DNA from: Nitrospirota bacterium
Lineage (GTDB): Bacteria; Nitrospirota; Thermodesulfovibrionia; Thermodesulfovibrionales; JdFR-88
Direction: 5' to 3'
Assembly: GCA_021789555.1 (NCBI GenBank)
Contig: JAJYJK010000021.1
Coordinates: forward strand, 1-36,554
Length of the DNA stretch: 36,554 bases
Shown here: one piece after another, positions 1-7,411 of the stretch
Position numbering within the stretch: position 1 is the first letter of the stretch
Layout of the letters: each line of letters begins with the position of its first letter
Position numbers and translations under genes: made by a program
The notes under the pieces: model-generated
The model's input: the letters and a program-made list of their open reading frames with translations, nothing else
Databases searched by the model: none
Told to the model about the DNA's origin: nothing

Positions 1-58
1 CTCGAAAACCGTTGTGGGGGCGACCCCACCCAGGGTTCGAATCCCTGCCTCTCCGCCA
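1..58 (+). tRNA. tRNA-Ser(CGA), 5' part outside window
   Basis: The window opens inside the anticodon loop. Bases 1-7 read CTCGAAA, giving anticodon CGA at 3-5, followed by the 3' half of the anticodon stem. A class II long variable arm follows (pairing GTGGGG/CCCCAC around 14-29). The T arm has CAGGG at 31-35, TTCGAAT in the loop and CCCTG at 43-47. The acceptor strand CCTCTCC is at 48-54, discriminator G at 55 and an encoded CCA at 56-58. The long variable arm together with CGA identifies serine. The D arm and 5' acceptor strand lie before the window. Confidence 0.93.
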
Positions 59-60
59 TT

Positions 61-459
61 CTAGCAGGACAGGAATTTTTCCCAGAGGCGGTCTTCGTAT
101 TCCTCAAGATACGGGGGGCGGTTCAGCAGGACCCCCAGTTTGGCGAGCTTGAAGTCGAGCTCCCGCAGTTTTTTGAGCCTCTGCTTGTCGTCGTCTATTG
201 AATTTATCAGGTCCCTTAAATTCATGATCTCTTTTTTAAGCTCCACTTCAGGGGGCGCAAATCCGGCATTTTTAAGGACCCGGAAGGCAAGTTTTAAATC
301 CTCGGGGACGAAGCTGTCGTCTTCAAATGAGAGGGGCTTACCCGCGCCGGCCAGGTTTTCAAAGGCGCCCTCGCCCATTGCCTCCTCGATCTTACGTTCA
401 GCTATTTTTGTCAATATATCCAGCAAGCCACTCCACCCATTGGCCGATGCCATCCCCAT
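61..459 (-). CDS. DUF1992 / DnaJ-homologue subfamily C member 28-like domain protein
   Basis: A 132-residue protein carrying the DUF1992 signature: an IAERKIEEAM helix, then GAFENLAGAGKPL, then a charged helical tail with the conserved LNRPPYL segment. The family (E. coli YhdN-like) is short, cytoplasmic and of unknown biochemical role despite the DnaJC28 name; no J domain is present. The reading frame overlaps the 3' end of hypB by about 60 nt if the ATG at 459 is used. A TTG at 426 would start the protein about 8 residues before IAERKI, closer to the usual family start, and would shorten the overlap. It is the last gene of the leftward der-to-hypB run and ends 2 nt from the tRNA-Ser gene, which reads in the opposite direction. 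Confidence 0.85.
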   Translation of the reverse strand: MGMASANGWSGLLDILTKIAERKIEEAMGEGAFENLAGAGKPLSFEDDSFVPEDLKLAFRVLKNAGFAPPEVELKKEIMNLRDLINSIDDDKQRLKKLRELDFKLAKLGVLLNRPPYLEEYEDRLWEKFLSC

Positions 460-1054
460 TCCTGGCCGATACCTCGAAGATGTTGAGCGAGGGGTTTAGA
501 GACAGCGAGTCTTTCCTTATCTTCCCGACATCGACGTCGAGATAGGGTTTCAGATCCATCTTGTTTATTATGAGCGCCCTCGATTCCTGGAACATGAGCG
601 GGTATTTCAGGGGCTTGTCGTCCCCCTCGGCAATCGAAAGGAGCATCACCTTGGCGTCCTCGCCCACGTTGAATTCCGCGGGGCAGACAAGGTTGCCCAC
701 GTTTTCTATTATCAGGAGGCCGATTCCGGCAAGCGGCAGGTCCGGCAGCGCCTCTCTGACCATGTTGGCGTCCAGGTGACAGGCCCCGCCCGTGTTTATC
801 TGCACGACGGGCACGCCCAGCGCCCCTATCCGCTCGGCATCGGACGTCCCCTGGATATCGCCCTCGATGACCGCGACGCGCAGCCCCCTTGCCTCAAGCG
901 CCTTTATCGTGGCCTCTATGAAGGTGGTCTTTCCCGCGCCGGGGGAGGACATTATATTCAGGACGAAGACCCCGCTTTCTTTGAAGAGCGCCTTGTTTTG
1001 CTCCGCGAGCCTCTCATTGGCCTCGAGAATCCGGGTCACTATGTTAACTTTCAT
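398..1054 (-). CDS. hypB: HypB, hydrogenase nickel-incorporation GTPase
   Basis: A 218-residue SIMIBI-class GTPase that, in the known family, works with HypA to deliver Ni to [NiFe]-hydrogenase precursors. Visible motifs are the P loop SSPGAGKTT (residues 36-44), the EGDIQGTSDAERI switch region, the dimer metal site in GGACHLDA (Cys92-His93), ENVGNLVCPAEF, and the NKMDL guanine-specificity motif. The N-terminal CXXCGC high-affinity Ni site and the His-rich stretch of some HypB proteins are absent, so this is the short form. It follows hypA, but no hypC, hypD, hypE, hypF or hydrogenase gene is in the window. Its ATG is the third copy of a 29-bp repeated start region that begins at the hypA stop. 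Confidence 0.96.
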   Translation of the reverse strand: MKVNIVTRILEANERLAEQNKALFKESGVFVLNIMSSPGAGKTTFIEATIKALEARGLRVAVIEGDIQGTSDAERIGALGVPVVQINTGGACHLDANMVREALPDLPLAGIGLLIIENVGNLVCPAEFNVGEDAKVMLLSIAEGDDKPLKYPLMFQESRALIINKMDLKPYLDVDVGKIRKDSLSLNPSLNIFEVSARNGDGIGQWVEWLAGYIDKNS

Positions 1055-1112
1055 AAAACCCTCAACTCGGGGTTAACTTTCATGAGACCCTCAATTCGGG
1101 GTTGACCTTCAC
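1042..1112 (-). repeat. 29-bp tandem repeat duplicating the hypB start region
   Basis: On the minus strand, units 1112-1084 and 1083-1055 are near-identical (about four differences, for example GTGAAGGTC versus ATGAAAGTT). The first 13 nt of a third unit (1054-1042) are the actual hypB start. Each full unit has a start codon, four codons encoding (M/V)KVN, then PELRV and a GAGGGT purine run placed 5-6 nt before the next ATG. Confidence 0.93.
1051..1112 (-). promoter_or_regulatory. Chain of two overlapping 10-codon leader ORFs between hypA and hypB
   Basis: Leader 1 runs from GTG 1112 to TGA 1080 and encodes VKVNPELRVS. Leader 2 runs from ATG 1083 to TGA 1051 and encodes MKVNPELRVL. hypA ends at TGA 1109 inside GTGA; leader 1 ends in ATGA with the leader 2 start; leader 2 ends in ATGA with the hypB start. 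Ribosomes finishing hypA could therefore hand over through each 4-nt overlap to hypB. The reading frames are seen directly; translation and coupling are inferred. Confidence 0.55.
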
Positions 1113-1453
1113 GAGACTTCCATCCCGGTGAGGTCAAGCTCCCTGCCCCTCGTAATATCGAGGCGGCTCCCGGCGCAGGCCGGACACTGGAAGACGAACC
1201 TCTCGTCCGTGGAAAAATCCTCCCCGCAGGAAAGGCAAACACCTCCGACCGGGACCTCATCGATAACCAGGGCGGCCCCGTAAAACGGGGTGCCCGGTTT
1301 TAGGGCCTCGAAGGCGAATTTCAGGGCGTCGGAGACTACGCCTGTCGCCCGGCCGATCCGAAGCGATATGGAGTCCACCCTTTCGTAGCCGGAGCCTTCG
1401 AGTTTCCCGAGCGCGATTTCAAATACGCTTTGCATTATCGAGGCTTCATGCAT
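1109..1453 (-). CDS. hypA: HypA, hydrogenase nickel-insertion accessory protein
   Basis: A 114-residue protein that starts with the invariant MHE (His2 is the Ni ligand in the family). It has a Zn ribbon formed by two CXXC pairs (Cys73/Cys76 and Cys90/Cys93). The length is normal for HypA. It is known to bind Ni and pass it to HypB and the hydrogenase large subunit. The start overlaps the upstream ytxH-like stop by one base (TGATG), so the two are probably translationally coupled. Its stop lies in the GTGA that begins the repeated leader preceding hypB. Confidence 0.96.
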   Translation of the reverse strand: MHEASIMQSVFEIALGKLEGSGYERVDSISLRIGRATGVVSDALKFAFEALKPGTPFYGAALVIDEVPVGGVCLSCGEDFSTDERFVFQCPACAGSRLDITRGRELDLTGMEVS

Positions 1454-1782
1454 CAGGACTGGGCGGATTCTTCGTCCCGCTCCACGCGCTCTTTCTCCCG
1501 GACATAGGCCTCCTTTCCGGCTTCCAGGGCGCTTTTAATCATGTTTTTCCTGTCGCTGACGGCCTCCCTGCCCTTCTGGATGCCCTCACTTACCTTGCCT
1601 TTCACGTCGCCGACGTAGTCGCCGGCCTTGCCCATGACATCTCCGGTAAAATCCTTGATGCGCTTCCTGGTCTCGCTGCCGGACGCGGGCGCAAAAAGGA
1701 CCGCGGCTGCCGCGCCTACAAGCGCCCCAAGAGTGAACGCCAAAATGACATTGCCGCTGTTGCGGCCGCTTTCATCACCCAT
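1453..1782 (-). CDS. YtxH-like small membrane-anchored protein
   Basis: A 109-residue protein with one N-terminal hydrophobic segment (VILAFTLGALVGAAAAVLFA, residues 12-31) and the SGSETRKRIKDF stretch that follows it in YtxH / gas-vesicle-like proteins. The rest is a charged amphipathic, probably coiled-coil tail with repeated GDxxGK/GDVKGK units and a Lys/Glu-rich end. The family function is unknown; general-stress and cell-envelope roles have been suggested. It overlaps the DUF948 gene upstream by 8 nt, and this DUF948-YtxH pairing is common. Confidence 0.8.
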   Translation of the reverse strand: MGDESGRNSGNVILAFTLGALVGAAAAVLFAPASGSETRKRIKDFTGDVMGKAGDYVGDVKGKVSEGIQKGREAVSDRKNMIKSALEAGKEAYVREKERVERDEESAQS

Positions 1783-2215
1783 TGTCGGAGCCTCCTTTTT
1801 TTAGGAAATTGGCCTTTAAAAATTTCAAGGCCGCCCAAATCCCGGCCTTAAACCCCTCCACGCTCGCCCTTGCCTTGAGCGTCGTGGAGCTGATCGTATG
1901 CGTGATCTTGTCTATCTCCTTCGCCAGGTCCTGGCCCGCGCCGCTTACCTGTCTTACGTCGTCGGCTATGCCGTTTACCTTTTCAACTATCCCTTTGACC
2001 CCCATAATCGTCTCCGAGACCTCTTGTATTGTCGGGAAAAGGGTATTTTCCAGCCTCTGAAGGGACTGGTTCAGGATGCGGACCTCCCTTCTGAACTCTA
2101 TCAGGCTTAAAACGATGGCAACGGATATAACGAGCACCAGCAGGGACGTCACGGCAATCAGGACATCGATCAAATTAGCAGTCCTCCCTCCGTAAAATAA
2201 CCACCTCCGCCCCAT
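1775..2215 (-). CDS. DUF948 domain membrane protein (YtxG-like)
   Basis: About 146 residues: a single N-terminal transmembrane helix (LIDVLIAVTSLLVLVISVAI region) followed by a long helical domain with the TIQEVSETIMGVKGIVEKVN pattern of DUF948. It is predicted to be tethered to the inner membrane. The ATG at 2215 is chosen; a TTG at 2224 is further upstream. A TTG at 2173 preceded by GGAGG with 9-nt spacing would start right at the membrane helix, as in many relatives, and is a serious alternative. It is translationally coupled to the ytxH-like gene by an 8-nt overlap. Confidence 0.78.
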   Translation of the reverse strand: MGRRWLFYGGRTANLIDVLIAVTSLLVLVISVAIVLSLIEFRREVRILNQSLQRLENTLFPTIQEVSETIMGVKGIVEKVNGIADDVRQVSGAGQDLAKEIDKITHTISSTTLKARASVEGFKAGIWAALKFLKANFLKKGGSDNG

Positions 2216-2250
2216 AACCTCCAACCCAATTTTATATTATCCGGGGGAAA

Positions 2251-2433
2251 TTAAAAAGGGGAGTCCGCATCTTTTTCCTTTTCCCTTATAAAAGCAATAT
2301 TTTCAAGCGGGACCGAGACCCAGCCCGTCTCGGACTCCAGCCAGACCTCGGCCTCCCCGACCCAGGCAAGCCGGCCCGTGTAAACAAGCTCCGCCGTCGC
2401 CACCTCCACGATCTTGCCTGTCAGCTCCATCAT
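2251..2433 (-). CDS. Small hypothetical protein, probable beta-rich fold
   Basis: A 60-residue reading frame placed 19 nt after the yihY-like stop, with an AAAGGG ribosome-binding site before tandem ATG codons. The sequence alternates hydrophobic and polar residues (LTGKIVEVATAELVYTG, EAEVWLESETGWVSVPLENI), resembling a small Sm-like or SH3-like beta barrel. I do not recognise a family. Position, direction and coding pattern favour a real gene. It is followed by about 27 nt before DUF948. Confidence 0.6.
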   Translation of the reverse strand: MMELTGKIVEVATAELVYTGRLAWVGEAEVWLESETGWVSVPLENIAFIREKEKDADSPF

Positions 2434-2452
2434 GATCCCTTTGCCCCCTCCC

Positions 2453-3250
2453 CTATTTGCCAGCGCCGGCGTTATGCGCGACCTCGCCGCCGATGATGAA
2501 TATGCAGCAGCAATAGAATATCCACAGCAGGAACACCATGAAGGCCGAAAGCGGCCCGTATATCTTTCCGATGCAGAAAGATTTTATGTAGACCGCAAAA
2601 AAGCGCTTCGCCGCCTCTATCGTTACACTGGTAAAGAGGGCGCCCCACACGGCATGCGCGAGCCTTATCCTCCTTGCGGGTATAAAGAAATAAACGGCGG
2701 CGGAGACGGCAAACAGCAGCGCCCCCGGCACGATATATTTTATCGTCACCAGATGGACCGCCCTGAGCCTGAAAGTCTCTCCTATAAACGACAGAAACGG
2801 CTCGAACCCGTTAAAGACGATTGAAAACAGGATCAATACCCCTATCACCGATATGACAAAAAGGGCAAGCAGGGCGGAATGGAGGACGTGCCGCCCCTTC
2901 TTGACCTTGAAGACCACGTTCATGGCCCTTTCCAGATTCAAAAAGAGCCCGTAGGACAGGAGGCCGTAAATCGCCAGGCTCGCCATACCGGCGTTATGGT
3001 AGCGGCCGAGGCCCCTGACTATCCACGCCATCTTCTCCGTCCCCTGCGGGAAATAGTTGATTATCCTGGAGAAGAAGAAGCGGTAAAACCTCATGCTGCC
3101 CATGAAATAGCCGGTAAAGGACACGAGGAATATGAGAAAGGGCACCATCGTCATCATCGAGAAATATGCGAGGGCGGCCGCCTGGGCCACTCCGCCGTCA
3201 AGATAAAAATCCCTGAAACTCCTGGCGAGCACCCGGAGGGCCCTTATCAT
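2453..3250 (-). CDS. YihY/BrkB-family inner-membrane protein
   Basis: A 265-residue polytopic membrane protein with about six hydrophobic segments. It has the family features: an N-terminal FRDFYLDGGVAQAAALAYFS stretch with the A-AAALAY-S pattern, MTMVPFLIF, a short YNLERAM-like loop (LFLNLERAMNVVFKV) and a C-terminal YGPLSAFMVFLLWIFY. The family was once called ribonuclease BN by mistake; its true role (possibly transport or envelope function) is not settled. Its ATG overlaps the der stop in an ATGA, so it is co-translated with der. Confidence 0.9.
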   Translation of the reverse strand: MIRALRVLARSFRDFYLDGGVAQAAALAYFSMMTMVPFLIFLVSFTGYFMGSMRFYRFFFSRIINYFPQGTEKMAWIVRGLGRYHNAGMASLAIYGLLSYGLFLNLERAMNVVFKVKKGRHVLHSALLALFVISVIGVLILFSIVFNGFEPFLSFIGETFRLRAVHLVTIKYIVPGALLFAVSAAVYFFIPARRIRLAHAVWGALFTSVTIEAAKRFFAVYIKSFCIGKIYGPLSAFMVFLLWIFYCCCIFIIGGEVAHNAGAGK

Positions 3251-4557
3251 CTCTTCCTCTTGGCGACTATCTTGACGGGGGTGCCGGCAAAGCGAAACCT
3301 CTCACGCAGGAGTCTTTCGAAAAATTTCAGGGCTTGGGCCGTGAGGCCCGCGGGCTCACTGCAGTAAAGGGCGAAGACCGGCGGCTCCTTGCCGATCTGC
3401 CTTATGCCATAGACCCGCACCTTCCTGCCCCTGTAGAGGGGCAGGCGCAGCCCCGCGCCCGCCTGCTCCAGCAGCTCGTCAAGCTCCTCGGGCGGCACGG
3501 TCTTCGCGCGCTCGGCAAGCACGCCGTCTATGAGTGGGAATATCTTCGTTATCCTTTTCAGTTCGAGGCCGGAGGCGGTAAGCAGGGGGGCATGGTTGAA
3601 AAACCATATCTTGCGCGCAAACTCCGCCATGAAATCCTTGTACGCCTCTTCGGGATTGGAGACCAGGTCCCACTTGTTAAGGACGAAGACCGCCCCCTTG
3701 CCGCTTGCATGCACCAGGCCGGCTACCTTCTGATCGTCGGAGACTATCCCCTTACTGGCGTCCATCAGTATGACGGCCACATCGGAGCGCTCTATGCTGC
3801 GGTATGCCATCACCATGGAGAATTGCTCGACGGGGTAATTTTTCGACTTTCTCCTTATGCCTGCCGTGTCTATGAAGAGGTATCGCCTGCCGTAGTAGCT
3901 GCAGACCACGTCTATCGAATCCCTGGTGGTCCCGGCAACGGGCGTCACCACGAGCCTTTTTTTACCCAGCAGTGAATTTATGAAAGTCGATTTCCCCACA
4001 TTCGGCCTGCCCACAACGGCCACTTTCGGCATCCTGTCGGCGGTCCCGGGGCCGGCGCTTTCAGGCAGCAGCTCCGCCACCTTCTCCATGAGCTCCTCGA
4101 ACATATATCCGGTCGCGGCCGACACCGGCAGCACCTCACCGCCCCCTATCCGGTAAAAATCGTAAAAGAGGTCTTCCCTCGGCGGGGCGTCCACCTTGTT
4201 GACCACCCAGAGGACCTTCTTTCCCGAGGACCGAAGCATCGCGGCTATCGCCTCATCGGCGGGCAAAAGCCCCTGCCTGGCGTCAAGGAGATGGATTATC
4301 AGATCGGCCTCATCGACGGCAAAGAGCGCCTGCTCCTTTACCTCCGAAAATATCTCCTCAGCCGGCTCGGGATAAAATCCCCCCGTGTCCACTACGATGA
4401 AACGCTTCGCCTCCCACCGGGCCTGGGCGTAATTCCTGTCCCTGGTGACACCCTCCACCGCCTCCACAATGGCGCGCCTTCCCCCCACCATGCGGTTAAA
4501 GAGAGTGGATTTGCCGACGTTCGGCCTTCCTATAATCGCCACCAGCGGTTCGGACAT
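3247..4557 (-). CDS. der: Der (EngA), tandem-GTPase ribosome assembly factor
   Basis: A 436-residue essential GTPase for 50S subunit assembly. Two full G domains are visible. GD1 has GRPNVGKSTLFN (about residues 9-20), DTGG and NKVD. GD2 has GRPNVGKSTFIN (about 183-194), GTTRDSID, DTAG and NKWD. A C-terminal KH-like domain ends in a basic tail (KIVAKRKR). Length is normal. It is the first gene of the leftward operon. No strong Shine-Dalgarno lies directly before the ATG; a GGAAGG run sits about 15 nt upstream. Confidence 0.97.
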   Translation of the reverse strand: MSEPLVAIIGRPNVGKSTLFNRMVGGRRAIVEAVEGVTRDRNYAQARWEAKRFIVVDTGGFYPEPAEEIFSEVKEQALFAVDEADLIIHLLDARQGLLPADEAIAAMLRSSGKKVLWVVNKVDAPPREDLFYDFYRIGGGEVLPVSAATGYMFEELMEKVAELLPESAGPGTADRMPKVAVVGRPNVGKSTFINSLLGKKRLVVTPVAGTTRDSIDVVCSYYGRRYLFIDTAGIRRKSKNYPVEQFSMVMAYRSIERSDVAVILMDASKGIVSDDQKVAGLVHASGKGAVFVLNKWDLVSNPEEAYKDFMAEFARKIWFFNHAPLLTASGLELKRITKIFPLIDGVLAERAKTVPPEELDELLEQAGAGLRLPLYRGRKVRVYGIRQIGKEPPVFALYCSEPAGLTAQALKFFERLLRERFRFAGTPVKIVAKRKR

Positions 4558-4589
4558 ATCTTAGAATTTCACCTTCCACGCGGCTATTA

Positions 4590-4621
4590 CCGCGGTGAAT
4601 CCGATGCAAAGCTCACCGCGG
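4590..4621. repeat. 9-bp perfect inverted repeat in the der leader
   Basis: CCGCGGTGA (4590-4598) and TCACCGCGG (4613-4621) are exact inverted copies separated by 14 nt. The element lies 33-64 nt upstream of the der ATG, in the AT-richer 265-nt gap (4558-4822) shared with the divergent HD-GYP gene. It could be an operator, or a hairpin in the der mRNA leader. No run of T follows on either strand, so a terminator is unlikely. Nothing else in the gap is clear beyond the 6-bp hairpin TCCTTG/CAAGGA near 4762-4778. Confidence 0.55.
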
Positions 4622-4822
4622 CCCCGGCAGGCCCGCCACATGAATTCATTGAAATTTTTCAAGTATTTATTCATATAATTCAGAAATTGCGTTAATTATA
4701 GCAGTGGATATTTGAAAAATGTGTGAAATCACGTAAGAAAAAAACAACACCTTTTTATAACTCCTTGAAAAACAAGGATATATCAAAAGGCATAAATATT
4801 GCAAGGGCATTATGGAGTAATT

Positions 4823-6811
4823 ATGCCATTAAAGACCAGAATGATAGGCATTATCGCGCTGGTTATAACAGCCTCCGTTGGCCTGTCCACCGCCATAGTC
4901 CTTAACTACCAGTCGAACCGTCTAACGGAAATGAATGCGGAAAACCTGCGGCTAATGAGCAAGGTCATCATCCAGGGCATGGAAGACGACATGCTGCGGG
5001 GCTTTGCCGGAACGGAGCTGCAGAGGACGATCACGAACATCGGCAAAAACTCCGAGATAATGAGCCTCAGGATTGTCTCGCCGGACGGCTACGTGCTGAA
5101 TTCCAACATACCCTCGGAGATAGGATACAAATCCAAGGACTTCGTCTATGTCCGGGCCCTTGCCGGCGAACCCGTGGTCAGGGGCGGCGCCATGGTCCTC
5201 CATACCCCGATAATGAACAAACCGGCGTGTTACAGCTGCCACAGCAAACAGATAAAGGTAAACGGCGTTGTGGAGATAAAGTCGGATTTCTCCGGCACCA
5301 GGGACGAAATATTTTCCCTGAGGCGGTTCCTCATCCTGCTGAACCTGGCGACCGTGCTCGTCGTCTCGCTGGTGCTCAGTCTGCTCTTTGCGAAAAACAT
5401 AATCAAGCCCATCAAGGCGCTCGTCGACACCATGAGGAAGGTCGAAGGCGGGGACCTCGACGCGCGGGTGGAAACCGGCGCCACCGGAGAGTTTGGCGCG
5501 CTGGCGGACTCGTTCAACCGGATGATAGGGCAGGTAAAGGACCTGTATGAGAAGAACCTGAAGAAGGAGAGGAAGATAAACAACGCACGCGTGGAGCTTG
5601 ACCACAAGCGCATACTGGAGGAGCTAAACAGCCGGCTTGAATTCAAGGTTAAGGAAGTGGAGACCGCGAACAAGGCCATCCTCAGCCTCACGAGGGAACT
5701 CAAGACCAAGAACCTGGAGCTTGAAAAAATGGTCGAGCGCCTGAAGAAGATAAGCGATGTTGGAAGAGCGCTCGCCTCGATAATAGAGATGGAAGAGCTA
5801 ATAAGGCTCATAATCCGCACGGCCTCGGAACTCCTGAAAGCCGGCAGCGGCTACATCTGCGTCGAGAAAAAAGACAACGAGAGACTCATCCTCCAGTATC
5901 GGAAGGGGATGGGCGTGGAAAACGTGGATGTCCCCCCGGAGACGAACCCGCTCTATTTAAAACTGATTAACGAGGGGATCGGCGTCTTCGTGAGGGCGGC
6001 TGAGGGGCCGGGCGGGGTCTCCACAATCGGCGTGCCCCTCAAGGTGAAGGGCAGGATGATAGGCGGGATGCTTCTGGACAAGGCGGATTCCAGCTTTACC
6101 GAGGACGAACTGGATATACTCTCCACGATGGCCAATCAGGCGACGGTGGCCATCGAGAATGCCTGGCTCTACGAATCGGTGAAATCCAATTATTTCGGCA
6201 CCATCCAGGCGCTCGTAAACGTGCTCGAAGCGAACGACAAGTACACGCGCGGCCATTCCGAGAGGGTAAAGACCCTCGCCCTCATGATAGGCAGAAGACT
6301 CGGGCTGAACCACCAGGAAATAGAGCTCCTGGAACACGCGGCGATACTGCATGACATAGGGAAGATAGGCGTGAATTCAATGGTCCTCAATAAAAACGGC
6401 AGGCTCACGCCCGCGGAGTTCAGCCTGGTGAAGGCCCATCCGCTTATCGGAAACGAAATCCTGGGGCCGATTGGCACCCTGGAAGGGATAAGGACCACCA
6501 TCCTGCAGCACCATGAAAGGTACGACGGAAACGGCTATCCGCACGGCATAGCCGGGGAAGAGATAACCCTCAAGGCGAGGATACTGTCGGTCGCCGACAC
6601 ATTCGACGCCATGATGACGGACAGGCCCTACAGAAAGGCCCACACGATCCGGAAAGTAAAAGATGAGCTTCAGGCGTGCTCCGGTTCCCAATTCGATCCC
6701 CTTGTGGTAAGCACCTTTGTGGATATGCTGGACTCCAGCGAGCAGGAGATACTTCATTTGGCCGGCTACTCAATAGAGAAGGCCGAGGACAGGGCCGCCC
6801 AGAGCGCCTGA
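4823..6811 (+). CDS. Periplasmic c-haem sensor with HAMP, GAF and HD-GYP phosphodiesterase
   Basis: The ATG at 4823 is preceded by GGAG with 5-nt spacing, giving 662 residues (an upstream TTG at 4799 is less likely). TM1 is near residues 6-27. A periplasmic domain carries CYSCH (residues 136-140), the CXXCH attachment motif for covalent haem c. TM2 is around 168-190, then HAMP, a long coiled coil (about 240-310), a GAF domain (about 315-450) and a C-terminal HD-GYP domain with HDIGK and HHERYDGNGYP (563-573). HD-GYP enzymes hydrolyse cyclic-di-GMP; c-haem PAS-like periplasmic sensors are known in Geobacter signalling proteins. I infer that redox state or a gas ligand at the haem controls c-di-GMP turnover. 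It stands alone, divergent from der. Confidence 0.93.
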   Translation: MPLKTRMIGIIALVITASVGLSTAIVLNYQSNRLTEMNAENLRLMSKVIIQGMEDDMLRGFAGTELQRTITNIGKNSEIMSLRIVSPDGYVLNSNIPSEIGYKSKDFVYVRALAGEPVVRGGAMVLHTPIMNKPACYSCHSKQIKVNGVVEIKSDFSGTRDEIFSLRRFLILLNLATVLVVSLVLSLLFAKNIIKPIKALVDTMRKVEGGDLDARVETGATGEFGALADSFNRMIGQVKDLYEKNLKKERKINNARVELDHKRILEELNSRLEFKVKEVETANKAILSLTRELKTKNLELEKMVERLKKISDVGRALASIIEMEELIRLIIRTASELLKAGSGYICVEKKDNERLILQYRKGMGVENVDVPPETNPLYLKLINEGIGVFVRAAEGPGGVSTIGVPLKVKGRMIGGMLLDKADSSFTEDELDILSTMANQATVAIENAWLYESVKSNYFGTIQALVNVLEANDKYTRGHSERVKTLALMIGRRLGLNHQEIELLEHAAILHDIGKIGVNSMVLNKNGRLTPAEFSLVKAHPLIGNEILGPIGTLEGIRTTILQHHERYDGNGYPHGIAGEEITLKARILSVADTFDAMMTDRPYRKAHTIRKVKDELQACSGSQFDPLVVSTFVDMLDSSEQEILHLAGYSIEKAEDRAAQSA

Positions 6812-6891
6812 TTCAGGCAGCAAGAAACATCTGAAAGCTTTTAACTTGCAATTCCCTGCAGCTTGCCGCAGGGTGGTTCATTCTTGTGTGA

Positions 6892-6917
6892 AACCCTCTC
6901 CCCTTGGGGAGAGGGTT
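6892..6917. terminator. 12-bp inverted repeat between convergent genes
   Basis: AACCCTCTCCCC (6892-6903) and GGGGAGAGGGTT (6906-6917) are perfect inverted copies separated by TT. They sit between the HD-GYP gene (rightward) and the RidA-like gene (leftward). A second GAGAGGGGTTTC (6920-6931) can compete for the same left arm. A T run follows on the plus strand at 6941-6947 after CCCAGGGGG. It probably ends transcription, although the ccctctcccc motif is also typical of dispersed intergenic repeats. Confidence 0.55.
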
Positions 6918-6944
6918 GGGAGAGGGGTTTCCCAGGGGGTTTTT

Positions 6945-7406
6945 TTATTCTCCTGCCTCGAATATGAAGTCCGCTTCGAGCGGGCTGTCAAGGGGCAGCA
7001 CGGAGACGCCGACGGCGGCGCGGGCGTGCCTGCCTGGGTCTCCGAAGACCTGGACCAGAAGTTCGGAGGCCCCGTTGAGGACGGCGGCCTGTCCTGTAAA
7101 GCCGGGGGCGGATGCGATATAGCCGGTGATTTTTACGCATTTTCTGACCTTCGCAAGCTCTCCCAGGTGCGATTTCAAGACCGCAAGCGCGTTTATCGCA
7201 ACGGCCCTCGCAAGCCGCACGCCCTCTTCCGCCGTCACCTGGTCGCCGATCTTTCCCGTCTTCAGGAGCTTGCCATCGGCAAGGGGCAGCAGCCCGCTTA
7301 AAAAAAGGAGGTCCCCCGTCCTCTGGACGGGGAGATAGGCCCCAAGGGGCGCGGTAGAGGCGGGCAGCTCTATGCCGAGCGCCGCCAACTTCTGTTCGGG
7401 GGTCAA
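6945..7406 (-). CDS. RidA/YjgF-family protein (enamine/imine deaminase-like)
   Basis: 153 residues from the TTG at 7406 (MTPEQKLAALGIELP). The open frame extends upstream, but that part overlaps leuC in another frame and is Arg/Gly-rich, so it is not real. The fold signature is seen in LLFLSGLLPL, an NALAVLKSHLG helix, a conserved-type KITGYIASAPGF strand and the C-terminal VGVSVLPLDSPLEADFIFEA. RidA proteins release ammonia from reactive enamines made by PLP enzymes; this longer subfamily (about 150 residues) is less well characterised. The start is only 5 nt from the leuC stop, so the two form an operon. Confidence 0.85.
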   Translation of the reverse strand: MTPEQKLAALGIELPASTAPLGAYLPVQRTGDLLFLSGLLPLADGKLLKTGKIGDQVTAEEGVRLARAVAINALAVLKSHLGELAKVRKCVKITGYIASAPGFTGQAAVLNGASELLVQVFGDPGRHARAAVGVSVLPLDSPLEADFIFEAGE

Positions 7407-7411
7407 GCTGA

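Noticed and set aside
1051-1260. 69-residue leftward open frame across the hypA end and repeat
   Set aside because: It is a shadow of hypA; only its last ten codons are meaningful, as leader ORF 2.
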